From Shinella curvata (GTDB lineage Bacteria; Pseudomonadota; Alphaproteobacteria; Rhizobiales; Rhizobiaceae): a stretch of DNA of 64,000 nucleotides. The DNA is taken from the NCBI RefSeq assembly GCF_022899935.1, contig NZ_JALJCJ010000002.1, forward strand, positions 868,001 to 932,000, written 5' to 3'. Position 1 is the first letter of the stretch, and every line of letters starts with the position of its first letter. Positions 38,188-46,268 of the stretch are shown here, piece after piece. The notes beneath the pieces were generated by a model. That model searched no databases. It worked only from the letters and a program-made list of their open reading frames with translations, and had not been told where the DNA came from. Position numbers and translations under genes: made by a program.

Positions 38188-38262
38188 TTAACCTTAATGA
38201 ATGGTTTACGTTGCGCGAGGTGGGTTAACGGGTGAAGGTGCCGTTCACTTGGTATTAACCAT
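38188..38262 (+). promoter_or_regulatory. CtrA-like half-sites upstream of small membrane-protein genes
   Basis: Within 75 bases there are TTAACC (38188-38193), a near-consensus TTAA-N7-TTTA (38194-38208, one mismatch from TTAA-N7-TTAA), GTTAAC (38224-38229) and TTAACCAT (38255-38262). TTAA-N7-TTAA and TTAACCAT are CtrA-type motifs known from alphaproteobacteria. The nearest gene starts at 38280. The binding is inference. Confidence 0.4.
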
Positions 38263-38279
38263 GCGAGTGAGTGCAAGCC

Positions 38280-38438
38280 ATGGCCAATACGGCCCGGATT
38301 TCGGTCATGACGACCCTGTTTTCCTGCGTCACGGTGGACATCGTGGTGCCGCTCGTCGTGCTTGCGGCGGGTGTTGCTGTCAGTGAAGCCCTTTTCGCTG
38401 CCGCCGATCTCCTTACGGCGAAGAGGAGGGCGGCATGA
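38280..38438 (+). CDS. small membrane protein, 52 residues
   Basis: This short gene begins at ATG 38280 and ends at TGA 38436-38438, overlapping the start of the next gene by four bases (ATGA). The protein has one long hydrophobic helix (about residues 17-44, including DIVVPLVVLAAGVAVSEALF) and a basic C-terminus (KRRAA). The overlap with the downstream gene indicates translational coupling and supports it as real, although the ribosome-binding site (GAGTGAG) is weak. I do not recognise a family. Confidence 0.6.
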   Translation: MANTARISVMTTLFSCVTVDIVVPLVVLAAGVAVSEALFAAADLLTAKRRAA

Positions 38439-38761
38439 AGTGGTTCCTGATCCTGTGGGCAGGCCCCATCGCGTTTCTGGGAAGCTGGTACGGGCTTTCC
38501 TATTACGACATGAGTTTCGGCTTTTTCATGCTGACGCGCGAGACGCATGATCTGGTGTTCCAGATCTATGGTCAGATCCTCGGTATTCCACCGGAAGACC
38601 TGCCGCCGCTGGTGCTGCGCGCCATCGTCGTCGACAGTATCTTCGTGCTTGCCATTCTCGCTTTTCGCCGTCGCAAGCAGATCATGGCCTGGTGGCAGGC
38701 CCGCCGTCAGTCTTCGCCGGCTGTTCTTGCCAGAGACGACAGCCTGTCGAGCGCGCCCTGA
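38435..38761 (+). CDS. DUF6105 family membrane protein
   Basis: This 108-residue protein has two or three hydrophobic segments (residues 1-22, 27-45 and about 60-77), and begins [20 protein letters not shown], a pattern I associate with the rhizobial DUF6105 family. A GAGGAGG ribosome-binding site precedes the ATG and it overlaps the 52-residue gene by four bases. Its final 55 bases overlap the 3' end of ruvX on the opposite strand. The function is unknown. Confidence 0.8.
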   Translation: MKWFLILWAGPIAFLGSWYGLSYYDMSFGFFMLTRETHDLVFQIYGQILGIPPEDLPPLVLRAIVVDSIFVLAILAFRRRKQIMAWWQARRQSSPAVLARDDSLSSAP

Positions 38762-39192
38762 AGAATGAAGGAGGCGGCGGCCGAATCGATGCGCTCGGCC
38801 CGCTTCTTGCGCGAAACATCCATTTCGATCAGCGTGCGTTCCGCGGCCACCGTCGACAGCCGCTCGTCCCAGAAGACGAAGGGGATGTCGGTTTTATCCG
38901 CCATGGAGCGTACAAAGGCGCGCGTCGCCTGAACGCGCGGGCCGGCGCTGCCGTCCATGTTGACAGGCAGGCCGATGACGAAGGCCACAACCTTCTCCTT
39001 TGCGGCAAACCCCAGCAGCGTCTCCGCATCCTGCGTGAATTTAACCCGTTTCAGCACTGGCCGCGGCGTCGCCAGCCGGCGGCCGAGATCGGACACCGAG
39101 AGCCCGATCGTTTTGGTGCCGAGGTCGAGGCCGGCGATCGGCTGGCCGGGCAGGAGGCTTTGCGCCAGGTCTTCCAGTGTCAGCGTCGCCAT
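38707..39192 (-). CDS. ruvX: Holliday junction resolvase-like protein (RuvX/YqgF)
   Basis: This 161-residue protein of the RNase H-like YqgF family has the motif [15 protein letters not shown], a central [15 protein letters not shown] and a [12 protein letters not shown] segment. Members resolve junctions or, in E. coli, affect 16S rRNA 5' maturation. The C-terminal part carries the conserved basic [13 protein letters not shown]. The ATG at 39192 has an 11-base gap from the phnA stop. It overlaps DUF6105 at the 3' end. Confidence 0.91.
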   Translation of the reverse strand: MATLTLEDLAQSLLPGQPIAGLDLGTKTIGLSVSDLGRRLATPRPVLKRVKFTQDAETLLGFAAKEKVVAFVIGLPVNMDGSAGPRVQATRAFVRSMADKTDIPFVFWDERLSTVAAERTLIEMDVSRKKRAERIDSAAASFILQGALDRLSSLARTAGED

Positions 39193-39203
39193 GGCCGAAC
39201 CTC

Positions 39204-39500
39204 TCAGCGCTTGCGGACGAATTCGGTGCGCAGCACCAAGCCGCGGATCGTCTCGTGCCGGCAGTCGATTTCTTCCGGGTTGTCGGTGAGGCGGATCGTC
39301 TTGATGACGGTGCCCTGCTTCAATGTCTGGCCGGCGCCCTTCACCTTCAGGTCCTTGATGAGCACGACCGAATCGCCATCGGCCAGCACATTGCCGCCGG
39401 CATCGAGCACCACGTTTTTCGCGGCCTTTTCCGCAGCGATTTCGGAGGCCGGGCGCCATTCGCCTGTCACGTCGTCATAGATATAGTCGTCGTCGCTCAT
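39204..39500 (-). CDS. PhnA/YjdM domain protein
   Basis: This 98-residue protein matches the PhnA (YjdM) family: [30 protein letters not shown], then a C-terminal [13 protein letters not shown]. The zinc-ribbon CxxC motifs of longer PhnA proteins are missing; it begins instead with acidic and aromatic residues. Despite the family name, a phosphonate role is not established. It is cotranscribed with ruvX. Confidence 0.85.
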   Translation of the reverse strand: MSDDDYIYDDVTGEWRPASEIAAEKAAKNVVLDAGGNVLADGDSVVLIKDLKVKGAGQTLKQGTVIKTIRLTDNPEEIDCRHETIRGLVLRTEFVRKR

Positions 39501-39610
39501 GGCGGAATTCCCTCAATTTCGTAAAGCCACGCTTATAACGATCCCGCGACGGATGGAAACGCCCTTCACCGGGACTATATTGCCTCGCGAATCCCAAATG
39601 GAGAACAATC

Positions 39611-40315
39611 ATGGAAATCACCTGGCTCGGCCATTCCGCCTTCCGCATCGAAACGGCGAAGGCGAAGATCCTCATCGACCCGTTCTTCACCGGCAATCCG
39701 GCCTTTGACGATGCAACCCGCAAGGACGCCGTCGCAGGCCTCACGCACGTCTTGCTCACCCACGGCCATGGCGACCATGTAGGCGATACGATCCAGATCG
39801 CTAAAGAAACCGGCGCAACGGTGCTCGCCAATGCCGATCTCGCCGCCTGGCTCGGCGCGAAGGGCGTCGAGAAGGTCGATATGGGCAATACCGGCGGCAC
39901 CGTGCATTTCGACGGTTTCTCCACGACCTTCGTCAACGCCTTGCATTCCTCCGCGCAGATCACCGAAGACGGCACCTCCCATTCGCTCGGCAACGCCAAC
40001 GGCCTCGTGCTGCATTTCGAGGACGAGCCGACACTCTACCATATGGGCGATACCGACATCTTCTCGGACATGGCGCTGATCCACGAACTGCATCAGCCGG
40101 AGATCGGCCTTGTGCCGATCGGCGACCGTTTCACCATGGGCGGTGCCGTTGCTGCCCTTGCCTGCCAGCGCTTCTTCAAGTTCGACACGGTCATTCCCTG
40201 CCACTACGGTTCCTTCGGCATCATCGACCAGACGGCCGATCTCTTCGTTCAGGCGATGGATGGCGCATCCTCGAAGATCGAGGTGCCGAAGTCCGGCGGT
40301 GTGGTGACGCGTTAA
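39611..40315 (+). CDS. metal-dependent hydrolase, UPF0173 family
   Basis: This 234-residue metallo-beta-lactamase-fold protein has the zinc motif [10 protein letters not shown] (about residues 54-63), a [14 protein letters not shown] segment and a C-terminal CHYGSFG ligand. UPF0173 members are broad hydrolases of unknown physiological substrate. A GGAGAACAATC ribosome-binding region precedes the ATG. It stands alone, followed by gatC 105 bases later. Confidence 0.92.
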   Translation: MEITWLGHSAFRIETAKAKILIDPFFTGNPAFDDATRKDAVAGLTHVLLTHGHGDHVGDTIQIAKETGATVLANADLAAWLGAKGVEKVDMGNTGGTVHFDGFSTTFVNALHSSAQITEDGTSHSLGNANGLVLHFEDEPTLYHMGDTDIFSDMALIHELHQPEIGLVPIGDRFTMGGAVAALACQRFFKFDTVIPCHYGSFGIIDQTADLFVQAMDGASSKIEVPKSGGVVTR

Positions 40316-40420
40316 GCGGCAGGAAAACGGGCGAGGGGGCGTGGAACGGGCCATTCCCCCGTTGCGCCTCCGGGGCTTGGTCAGTATAGCGGGTATGAAA
40401 TTTCCTGTCGGAGACCATCC

Positions 40421-40708
40421 ATGTCCGTAGATCTAGCCACCGTGAAGCGCGTCGCGCGCCTTGCCCGCATCGCCGTCAGCGAGGAAGAGGCAAACCGCAT
40501 GACCGGCGAGCTGAACGGTATCCTCGGCTTCGTCGAGCAGCTTTCCGAAGTGAATGTCGAGGGCGTCGAGCCGATGACCTCCGTTACGCCGATGGAGATG
40601 CGCAAGCGCCAGGACGTCGTCAATGACGGCAACAAGGCCGATGCCGTCGTCGCCAATGCGCCGGCCACCGACCGCAACTTCTTCCAGGTGCCGAAGGTCG
40701 TCGAATAA
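40421..40708 (+). CDS. gatC: Asp-tRNA(Asn)/Glu-tRNA(Gln) amidotransferase subunit C
   Basis: This 95-residue helical subunit stabilises GatA-GatB of the transamidosome, which converts Glu-tRNA(Gln) and/or Asp-tRNA(Asn). The GatC pattern is complete: [20 protein letters not shown], then a flexible [14 protein letters not shown] segment. It is followed after 44 bases by gatA. gatB is not adjacent; it lies at 47205. Confidence 0.95.
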   Translation: MSVDLATVKRVARLARIAVSEEEANRMTGELNGILGFVEQLSEVNVEGVEPMTSVTPMEMRKRQDVVNDGNKADAVVANAPATDRNFFQVPKVVE

Positions 40709-40752
40709 GTCCGCCTTTGCCGTCCGCGCCGTCCGCTTCCGAAAGTAGTTCC

Positions 40753-42234
40753 ATGACCGACCTTACTCGCCTCACCATTGCCGAAGCCCGCGAAAAGCTC
40801 TCCGCCAAGGAGATCAAAGCCGTCGAACTGACGGACGCGTATCTTTCTGCGATCGAAGCGGCCAATCCGGCGATCAACGCCTATGTCACCGTGACGCCGG
40901 AAAAGGCGCGCGAGATGGCAAAAGCCTCCGACGGCCGCATCGCCGACGGCAAGGCCGGCGCGCTGGAAGGCATTCCGCTCGGCATCAAGGACCTGTTCGC
41001 CACCGACGGCATCCATACGCAGGCTTGCAGCCACATCCTCGACGGCTTCAAGCCGAAGTATGAGTCGACCGTCACCCAGAACCTCTGGAACGACGGTGCC
41101 GTCATGCTCGGCAAGCTGAACATGGACGAGTTCGCCATGGGCTCCTCCAACGAGTCGTCCTACTACGGTGCCGTCAAGAACCCGTGGCGCGCGCAGAACT
41201 CCAACGCCGATCTCGTGCCTGGCGGCTCCTCCGGCGGCTCGGCTGCTGCCGTCGCCGCCTTCCTCTGCGCTGGTGCGACCGCAACCGATACCGGTGGCTC
41301 GATCCGTCAGCCCGCCGCCTTCACCGGCACCGTCGGCATCAAGCCGACCTATGGCCGCTGCTCGCGCTGGGGCATCGTCGCCTTCGCCTCTTCGCTCGAT
41401 CAGGCCGGCCCGATCGCACGCGACGTGCGTGACGCCGCGATCATGCTGAAATCGATGGCGAGCGTCGACGCCAAGGACACGACCTCCGTCGATCTGCCCG
41501 TGCCGGATTACGAAGCCTCGCTCGGCCAGTCGCTGAAGGGCATGCGCATCGGCATTCCGCGCGAATACCGCGTCGACGGCATGCCGGAAGAGATCGAAGC
41601 GCTCTGGCAGCAGGGCATCGCCTGGCTCAAGGACGCCGGTGCCGAGATCGTCGATATCTCGCTGCCGCACACCAAATACGCCCTGCCGGCCTACTATATC
41701 GTAGCCCCGGCCGAGGCATCGTCGAACCTCGCCCGTTATGACGGCGTGCGCTACGGCCTGCGCGTCGATGGCAAGGACATCGTCGACATGTACGAGAAGA
41801 CCCGCGCCGCCGGTTTTGGCACCGAGGTCAAGCGCCGCATCATGATCGGCACCTACGTTCTGTCGGCCGGTTACTACGACGCCTATTACCTGCAGGCCCA
41901 GAAGGTCCGCACGCTGATCAAGCGCGACTTCGAACTGGCCTTCAACGCCGGTGTCGATGCGATCCTGACCCCCGCTACCCCGTCCTCGGCCTTCGGCATT
42001 GCCGACGAGGATCTGGCGTCGGATCCGGTCAAGATGTACCTGCAGGACATTTTTACCGTCACCGTGAACATGGCCGGCCTGCCGGGCCTGTCGGTTCCCG
42101 CCGGTCTCGACCACAAGGGCCTTCCGCTCAGCCTCCAGCTTATTGGCAAGCCGTTCGACGAGGAAAGCCTCTTCAAGACGGCCCATGTCATCGAGCAGGC
42201 CGCCGGCCGTTTCACGCCGGCCAAGTGGTGGTAA
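40753..42234 (+). CDS. gatA: Asp-tRNA(Asn)/Glu-tRNA(Gln) amidotransferase subunit A
   Basis: This amidase-signature subunit releases ammonia from glutamine for the transamidation. The 493-residue protein has a catalytic Lys79 ([10 protein letters not shown]), a Ser in [11 protein letters not shown] (159-160) and the nucleophile Ser183 ([12 protein letters not shown]). The ATG at 40753 follows the 44-base gap after gatC. The final segment FTPAKWW is family-typical. It is cotranscribed with gatC. Confidence 0.96.
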   Translation: MTDLTRLTIAEAREKLSAKEIKAVELTDAYLSAIEAANPAINAYVTVTPEKAREMAKASDGRIADGKAGALEGIPLGIKDLFATDGIHTQACSHILDGFKPKYESTVTQNLWNDGAVMLGKLNMDEFAMGSSNESSYYGAVKNPWRAQNSNADLVPGGSSGGSAAAVAAFLCAGATATDTGGSIRQPAAFTGTVGIKPTYGRCSRWGIVAFASSLDQAGPIARDVRDAAIMLKSMASVDAKDTTSVDLPVPDYEASLGQSLKGMRIGIPREYRVDGMPEEIEALWQQGIAWLKDAGAEIVDISLPHTKYALPAYYIVAPAEASSNLARYDGVRYGLRVDGKDIVDMYEKTRAAGFGTEVKRRIMIGTYVLSAGYYDAYYLQAQKVRTLIKRDFELAFNAGVDAILTPATPSSAFGIADEDLASDPVKMYLQDIFTVTVNMAGLPGLSVPAGLDHKGLPLSLQLIGKPFDEESLFKTAHVIEQAAGRFTPAKWW

Positions 42235-42277
42235 GGGGCGCCTCCGCCCCATAAACCACCCATCCGCAAAGTTGTGT

Positions 42278-42302
42278 CGTAACGGCAACACTTGCCGTTA
42301 CG
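42278..42302. repeat. perfect 11-bp inverted repeat after gatA
   Basis: CGTAACGGCAA (42278-42288) and TTGCCGTTACG (42292-42302) flank a CAC loop with no mismatch. No T-run follows on either strand, so it is not a classical terminator. It could be a gatA 3'-end hairpin or a repressor site for the downstream RNA genes. The spacing between GG and GC is not that of a sigma-54 promoter. Confidence 0.6.
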
Positions 42303-42474
42303 GAAACCTGCGCGTGCCGTTTTCCGCTTGAACCTTTTCCATTACGCGAATAAACGCGCCCTCCCGGTCGTTCAGCCGGTGCGGAATGTCAACGGATGGA
42401 GTTTTTTCGCTCCTCCCGCGCGAGGCGGCCCTGCCGTCGTCGTGTACGGATGCCCCGCACCAGAAAGACCGTTT

Positions 42475-42549
42475 GCGGACCTAGCTCAGTGGTAGAGCGC
42501 CGGACGAGAAGCCCGGAGGTCGCGGGTTCGATTCCCGTTGTCTGCTCCA
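42475..42549 (+). tRNA. tRNA-like element 1 with CCA, aberrant anticodon loop
   Basis: This 75-base element has a tRNA cloverleaf: a 7-bp acceptor stem (one G-U and one mismatch), a canonical D arm (GCTC-AGTGGTA-GAGC), a 5-base variable loop and a normal T arm with TTCGATT, ending in an encoded CCA. The anticodon loop reads CGAGAAG, so the invariant U33 is G, the formal anticodon is AGA, and the last stem pair (31-39) is A-C. Standard decoding is therefore doubtful. It abuts the second element. A degenerate tRNA or a tRNA mimic are the options. Confidence 0.55.
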
Positions 42550-42620
42550 TTGGATAGCTCAGTGGTAGAGCATCAGATTTAGATTCTGAAGTCGAAGGTT
42601 CAAATCCTTCTCCAACAGCC
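42550..42620 (+). tRNA. tRNA-like element 2 with short acceptor stem, no CCA
   Basis: Immediately after element 1, a second cloverleaf shares its D arm sequence. The anticodon stem TCAGA/TCTGA is perfect and the loop TTTAGAT gives anticodon UAG with normal U33. T stem GAAGG/CCTTC and loop TTCAAAT are intact. However, the acceptor stem is only five pairs (TTGGA with TCCAA), followed by CAGCC rather than a CCA end. A UAG (Leu) anticodon with a short variable loop does not fit tRNA-Leu. It cannot be a standard elongator tRNA as written. Confidence 0.5.
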
Positions 42621-43000
42621 TTCCAAGCTGTCGCTTAATCCGGTCCGGGGACCGGACTGCGGACGGCAGACCGAGGTGGGGCCGCAAGGTCTCTCTTCGG
42701 AAAGCCCGACGCCGGACATGTGCGGTCCGGTTGCCGGTGACGATCAAGTCGCCTTTCGGCCAGCGATGGAGCAGCGCTCCAAAGCCCGCCGCAAGGCTGC
42801 GCGGTCCTCTCCCGGAAACTCGCCGCCGATGGCCGTCAGCCGGTCTCCGGATCATCGCATTCGCATGCCCCGCCTGCAGGTTTCCCGGGCGATCAGAGGG
42901 TTCAAGGAAACTGGCGGCGGAAAGGCTGCTGATGAAACAGCAACCCTAGCGAAAGGACAATCGGTTCGTGACGTAGCGTATGACCGAAGGAGTAAGACCC
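42621..43000 (+). other. non-coding leader between tRNA-like pair and slipin gene
   Basis: No convincing gene is present. Two strong hairpins are visible: TCCGGTCC-GG-GGACCGGA (42639-42656) and CCGGAC-N7-GTCCGG (42712-42730). The GC-rich paired content suggests a structured 5' leader that continues from the tRNA-like elements into the slipin mRNA. No terminator separates them. I see no clear sigma-54 -24/-12 promoter in the stretch or upstream. Confidence 0.45.
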
Positions 43001-44146
43001 ATGACGATGTTTCTCGATATGATTTTGGGGCGCAAGCGCGTCCTCGTGAAGGCCAACGAGCGGGTGCTCGCCCTCTACAAGGGCGCGGTTCTCGGCATTT
43101 TCGGCGCGGGCGAACACAGCCTGCCGAACCGCCGCGGGCTGCTTGAGCTTGAGCGTCACGATATGAACCGACCGGTTTTCGCGTCGGCCTACGAGAAGCC
43201 GTTGTTCGATGGTCTGCCGGAGGTCGCACAGCGTGAACTGACGGTCATCCGCACAACGGCCCGGGAAATCGCGGTCGTCGAGCGCGACGGCGAGCTCTAC
43301 ACGGTGCTGGCGCCGAACCAGAAGCTCGTGGTCTGGAACGCCGCCGGTCCGTGGACCGAGGCGCGTGTCGACCTGACGGAACGGCTCGACATCGATCCGG
43401 AGCTGATGCGCCGGCTGACGCGCGCCCGCCGCACGGAGCTGACGACCGCCTTCCTCGTCAATGACGGTCAGGTTGGTTTGCTCTTCGTCGATGGCACGCA
43501 CCAGCGCATGATGGAGCCGGGCATGCATGCCTTCTGGAACGTCGGCAAGACGATCCAGGTGCGTGTGGTGGACCTGAAGCGCCAGTCGCTCGACGTGACC
43601 GGTCAGGAACTGCTCACCCGTGACAAGGTCACGATCCGGGTGAACATTTCCGCCGAATACCGCGTCGCCGATCCGCTGAAGGCCGTGTCTGATGTGAAGG
43701 ACTTCGCTGATGCGCTGTACCGCGCGCTGCAGTTCGCCTTCCGCCAGACGCTCGGCACGCTGACGCTCGACCAGATCCTGGAACGCAAGGTGACAGTGAA
43801 TGCGGAAGCCGCCGAGAAGGTGCGCGCCGACATGGCCGCCATCGGGGTCGAGGTCTCGGCCATCGAGCTCAAGGACGTGATCCTGCCGGGCGAGATGCGC
43901 GATATCCTGAACCAGGTGGTTGCTGCTGAAAAGCAGGCCGAGGCCAATGTCATCCGTCGTCGTGAGGAAACGAACGCCACCCGTTCGCTTCTCAACACGG
44001 CAAAGGTGATGGCCGAAAACCCGGTCATGCTGCGGCTGAAGGAGCTGGAAGCTCTCGAAGCCATTGCCTGCAAGGTCGAGCGCCTGACCATCCACAACGG
44101 GACGGCAGGCCTGATGAACGACCTCGTGCAGCTGCGCGACAAGTAA
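43001..44146 (+). CDS. slipin family protein (SPFH/Band 7)
   Basis: This 381-residue protein has the Band 7/SPFH fold that forms membrane scaffolds. The core contains SAEYRVADPLKAV, LGTLTLDQILERKVTVN and GVEVSAIELKDVILPGEMRDIL. A C-terminal coiled segment (VAAEKQAEANVIRRREETNATRS) follows. No strong N-terminal transmembrane segment is present, so membrane attachment would be peripheral. The ATG at 43001 has AAGGAG eight bases upstream. Slipins are known in bacterial RNA repair operons with RtcB and tRNA-like RNAs; here two tRNA-like elements precede it but no rtcB is present. Confidence 0.9.
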   Translation: MTMFLDMILGRKRVLVKANERVLALYKGAVLGIFGAGEHSLPNRRGLLELERHDMNRPVFASAYEKPLFDGLPEVAQRELTVIRTTAREIAVVERDGELYTVLAPNQKLVVWNAAGPWTEARVDLTERLDIDPELMRRLTRARRTELTTAFLVNDGQVGLLFVDGTHQRMMEPGMHAFWNVGKTIQVRVVDLKRQSLDVTGQELLTRDKVTIRVNISAEYRVADPLKAVSDVKDFADALYRALQFAFRQTLGTLTLDQILERKVTVNAEAAEKVRADMAAIGVEVSAIELKDVILPGEMRDILNQVVAAEKQAEANVIRRREETNATRSLLNTAKVMAENPVMLRLKELEALEAIACKVERLTIHNGTAGLMNDLVQLRDK

Positions 44147-44151
44147 GAGAT

Positions 44152-44183
44152 CGCCCGGTCGAAAGATCGGGCGGTTTCGTTTT
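44152..44183 (+). terminator. intrinsic terminator after slipin
   Basis: CGCCCGGTC (44152-44160), loop GAAA, and GATCGGGCG (44165-44173) form a 9-bp stem with one G-U pair, followed by GTTTCGTTTT. It ends the slipin transcript six bases after the stop codon. Confidence 0.82.
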
Positions 44184-44270
44184 CGGCCCTATCATCTCCG
44201 TGGATAGCCTTTCGTCTCCCTCGCCAAGACGGCTGCGCAATGCTTTCATGGACTGGGAAAGGGCCGATGC

Positions 44271-44783
44271 ATGATCACTGTTCGCAATGCCCGTGGGGAA
44301 GACGTTCCGGAACTCGTCGAGATCGGCGTGAGAGCCTGGGGGCAGGCCGTCGTCGGTGTCGTTGATCTTCAGGTGCGCAGCGAACATGCCCGCAATGCCT
44401 TCCAGCAATTCCTCGTCGAAAAGTGGCTGCGCGTCAGCGTCGTCGAAAGTGAGGGCGTGCTGGCCGGTTGGGCTTCGCGCGAGGCGCTGGACGACGAGAT
44501 CAGCGATCTCTGGGTCGATCCGCCCCAGCAGAAGAAGGGGCTTGGTTCCGCGCTTCTTGCCGCCATGGAGGCGGAAATCGCCGCCGCCGGTTTCGAGGCG
44601 GCACGGCTTCAGACCCATGCGCGCAACACGGCCGCCGTCGGCTTCTTCCAGAAGCATGGCTATTCGGTGAACTGGCTTTCGGTCGACTATTCCGAACGTC
44701 TCGACCGCGACGTGGAATCGGTCGGCCTGCGCCGGCAACTCGTTGCCGATGAACCGATCGGCTATGGGCCGGGCGGGTTTTAG
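44271..44783 (+). CDS. GNAT family N-acetyltransferase
   Basis: This 170-residue acetyltransferase has the acetyl-CoA motif QQKKGLGSALLAAMEAE (the Q/RxxGxG/A loop) after the strand DLWVDPP, then AARLQTHARNTAAVGFFQKHGY, as typical of the RimI-like branch. The substrate is not predictable. It converges with a YjhX-family gene that ends 47 bases away. E. coli YjhQ, the antitoxin partner of YjhX, is also a GNAT protein, so a functional pairing is possible. Confidence 0.9.
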   Translation: MITVRNARGEDVPELVEIGVRAWGQAVVGVVDLQVRSEHARNAFQQFLVEKWLRVSVVESEGVLAGWASREALDDEISDLWVDPPQQKKGLGSALLAAMEAEIAAAGFEAARLQTHARNTAAVGFFQKHGYSVNWLSVDYSERLDRDVESVGLRRQLVADEPIGYGPGGF

Positions 44784-44830
44784 AGGAGGCGCGGCTTTCG
44801 CCACGCCTCCCGTCTGTCATTGCCCCATTT

Positions 44831-45088
44831 TCATTGATTGTCGAGCTGCGACCGCACCAGAACCAGGCCGCGTTGCGTGATGCGGTAGGGCCTGCCGCCG
44901 GAGGAGGCGATGCAGCGCCGGCGTTTCAGCTTGCGGAAAAGGTCGAGGTCGAGTCCGCCGGCACGCCAGCCGTCTCGTGTGATGCAGGCGACGGTGATGA
45001 TCTTGCGGTTGTCGTCTTTTTCGATGTCGATCCTGCCGCCCTGGGCGAGCAGGTGGAGAATGCGCTGTTCGGCGCGCGAAATGTCCAT
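44831..45088 (-). CDS. YjhX (TopAI) family protein, UPF0386
   Basis: This 85-residue winged-helix-like protein matches the YjhX/UPF0386 family: it begins with MDISRAEQRILHLLAQGG, continues DGWRAGGLDLDLFRKLKRR, and ends YRITQRGLVLVRSQLDN. E. coli YjhX (TopAI) inhibits topoisomerase I and is neutralised by YjhQ. In this window topA is present at 28094 and a GNAT gene faces this one tail to tail. The toxic function is inferred from the family. Confidence 0.88.
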   Translation of the reverse strand: MDISRAEQRILHLLAQGGRIDIEKDDNRKIITVACITRDGWRAGGLDLDLFRKLKRRRCIASSGGRPYRITQRGLVLVRSQLDNQ

Positions 45089-45242
45089 TGTCTTGAGTGT
45101 CCGTCGGGCGTTCGAATGAACGCGAAAAAACGATCCGCCACCGAAGGGGTGGCAGGGTTCAGCGTTTTTTCGACCCTGCGCGCAAGCGTGATGCGGGCAG
45201 GGCCCTCAGCAGGTCTCAGACGAGTTGGACATCAAAACTCCA

Positions 45243-45279
45243 TTTACGGACGCCCCGAAATAGCCGGCGCGTCCGTAAA
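45243..45279. repeat. 11-bp inverted repeat past the flavoprotein stop codon
   Basis: TTTACGGACGC (45243-45253) and GCGTCCGTAAA (45269-45279) are perfectly complementary around a 15-base loop. The feature sits two bases past the stop codon of the flavoprotein gene, on its 3' side. There is no following T-run, so it is a hairpin that could stabilise or weakly terminate that mRNA, or be a protein-binding site. Confidence 0.55.
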
Positions 45280-45281
45280 GG

Positions 45282-46184
45282 TCAATGCGCGGGCCAGATC
45301 AGCGAGTGGTGCAGGAAGACGGCGGTCTTCACGCCGTTGGCCGAGGCGAGCGAGATATTGGCCGCACCGAGCGCGATATCGCCGGCTGCGTAGAGGCCGG
45401 GCAGGGAGGTCTGGCCCATATCGTCGGTGTGCAGAATGTTGCCGATCGGCGTTTCCTTCAATTTCAGGCCGCGATCATCCGGGATCGTGCTGCGCACCCG
45501 CGCTTCGGGTGCAACGAACAGCGCCTTGACGAGGGTGGGAATGCCGGGGCCGGTCTCGACGGACAGCAGGCCGCGGGGACCATCCGAGATGGCGGTGACA
45601 CGGCCGGGGCGGAGTTTCACATTCCGCGCCTCGAGCACGGCCAGATCCTTCTCGTCGGGCTCCGGGACTTCATTGGTGAAGAGCGTGACATTGCCCCAGT
45701 CGGCGACGACCGCCGCAAAACGTGCGGCCTCGGAGGTGCGCGCCAGCACGCCGACCGGCCCGCCGCCGACCTCGTAGCCGTGGCAATAGGGGCAATGCAG
45801 CACCGTCTTGCCCCAGCGTTCCGCAAGGCCGGGAATATCGGGCAGCTGATCCTCGAAGCCGGTGGCGAGCAGCACGCGACGCGCGTCGATCCGCCCGCCG
45901 TCGCCTGTCATCACCGAAAAGGCGTCCCGCTCTCCGTCCAGCCTTTCGGCCGGCACATCGCGGAAAGTGACGGTCTCGTAGGCGGCAAGCTGGCGGCGGG
46001 CATCGGCGAGGATGTCGCCGCCCGGCCGCCCATCCTGCGCGAGGAGGCCGTGCGAATGGGCGGCAAAGCGGTTGCGCGGCAGGCCGGTGTCCAGAATGGT
46101 GATGCGGCGGCGGGCGCGGGCAAGCTGCATGGCGGCGGACAGGCCGGCAAAGCCCCCGCCGATGATGATGGCATCTTCGGTCAT
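45282..46184 (-). CDS. NAD(P)/FAD-dependent oxidoreductase, thioredoxin-reductase-like
   Basis: This 300-residue flavoprotein has an N-terminal FAD-binding motif GGGFAGLSAAMQLARA, a redox pair C131-P-Y-C134, an NAD(P)-binding second fold (VGVLARTSEAARF), and a C-terminal GLYAAGDIALG. It resembles thioredoxin reductase more closely than glutathione reductase, but the family also includes bacilliredoxin and other disulfide reductases. The ATG at 46184 has AAAGGATC upstream. It lies 84 bases past an Rrf2 gene on the same strand, a common pairing. Confidence 0.88.
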   Translation of the reverse strand: MTEDAIIIGGGFAGLSAAMQLARARRRITILDTGLPRNRFAAHSHGLLAQDGRPGGDILADARRQLAAYETVTFRDVPAERLDGERDAFSVMTGDGGRIDARRVLLATGFEDQLPDIPGLAERWGKTVLHCPYCHGYEVGGGPVGVLARTSEAARFAAVVADWGNVTLFTNEVPEPDEKDLAVLEARNVKLRPGRVTAISDGPRGLLSVETGPGIPTLVKALFVAPEARVRSTIPDDRGLKLKETPIGNILHTDDMGQTSLPGLYAAGDIALGAANISLASANGVKTAVFLHHSLIWPAH

Positions 46185-46268
46185 GGTGGATCCTTTCGAT
46201 GGAACGTGCGGCACCGTTCGCCCGGTGGCTGCAGGGCGTTCAATGCAGGTTTTGGGATTTGGCTGCCG

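Noticed and set aside
42278-42302. A sigma-54 promoter in the inverted repeat (GGCA...TTGC)
   Set aside because: GG and GC are 8 bases apart instead of the required 10, and the repeat is explained by its symmetry.
42676-43146. A 156-codon plus-strand frame crossing the slipin start
   Set aside because: It is out of frame with slipin, which has a proper ribosome-binding site at 43001, and has a shadow-like composition.
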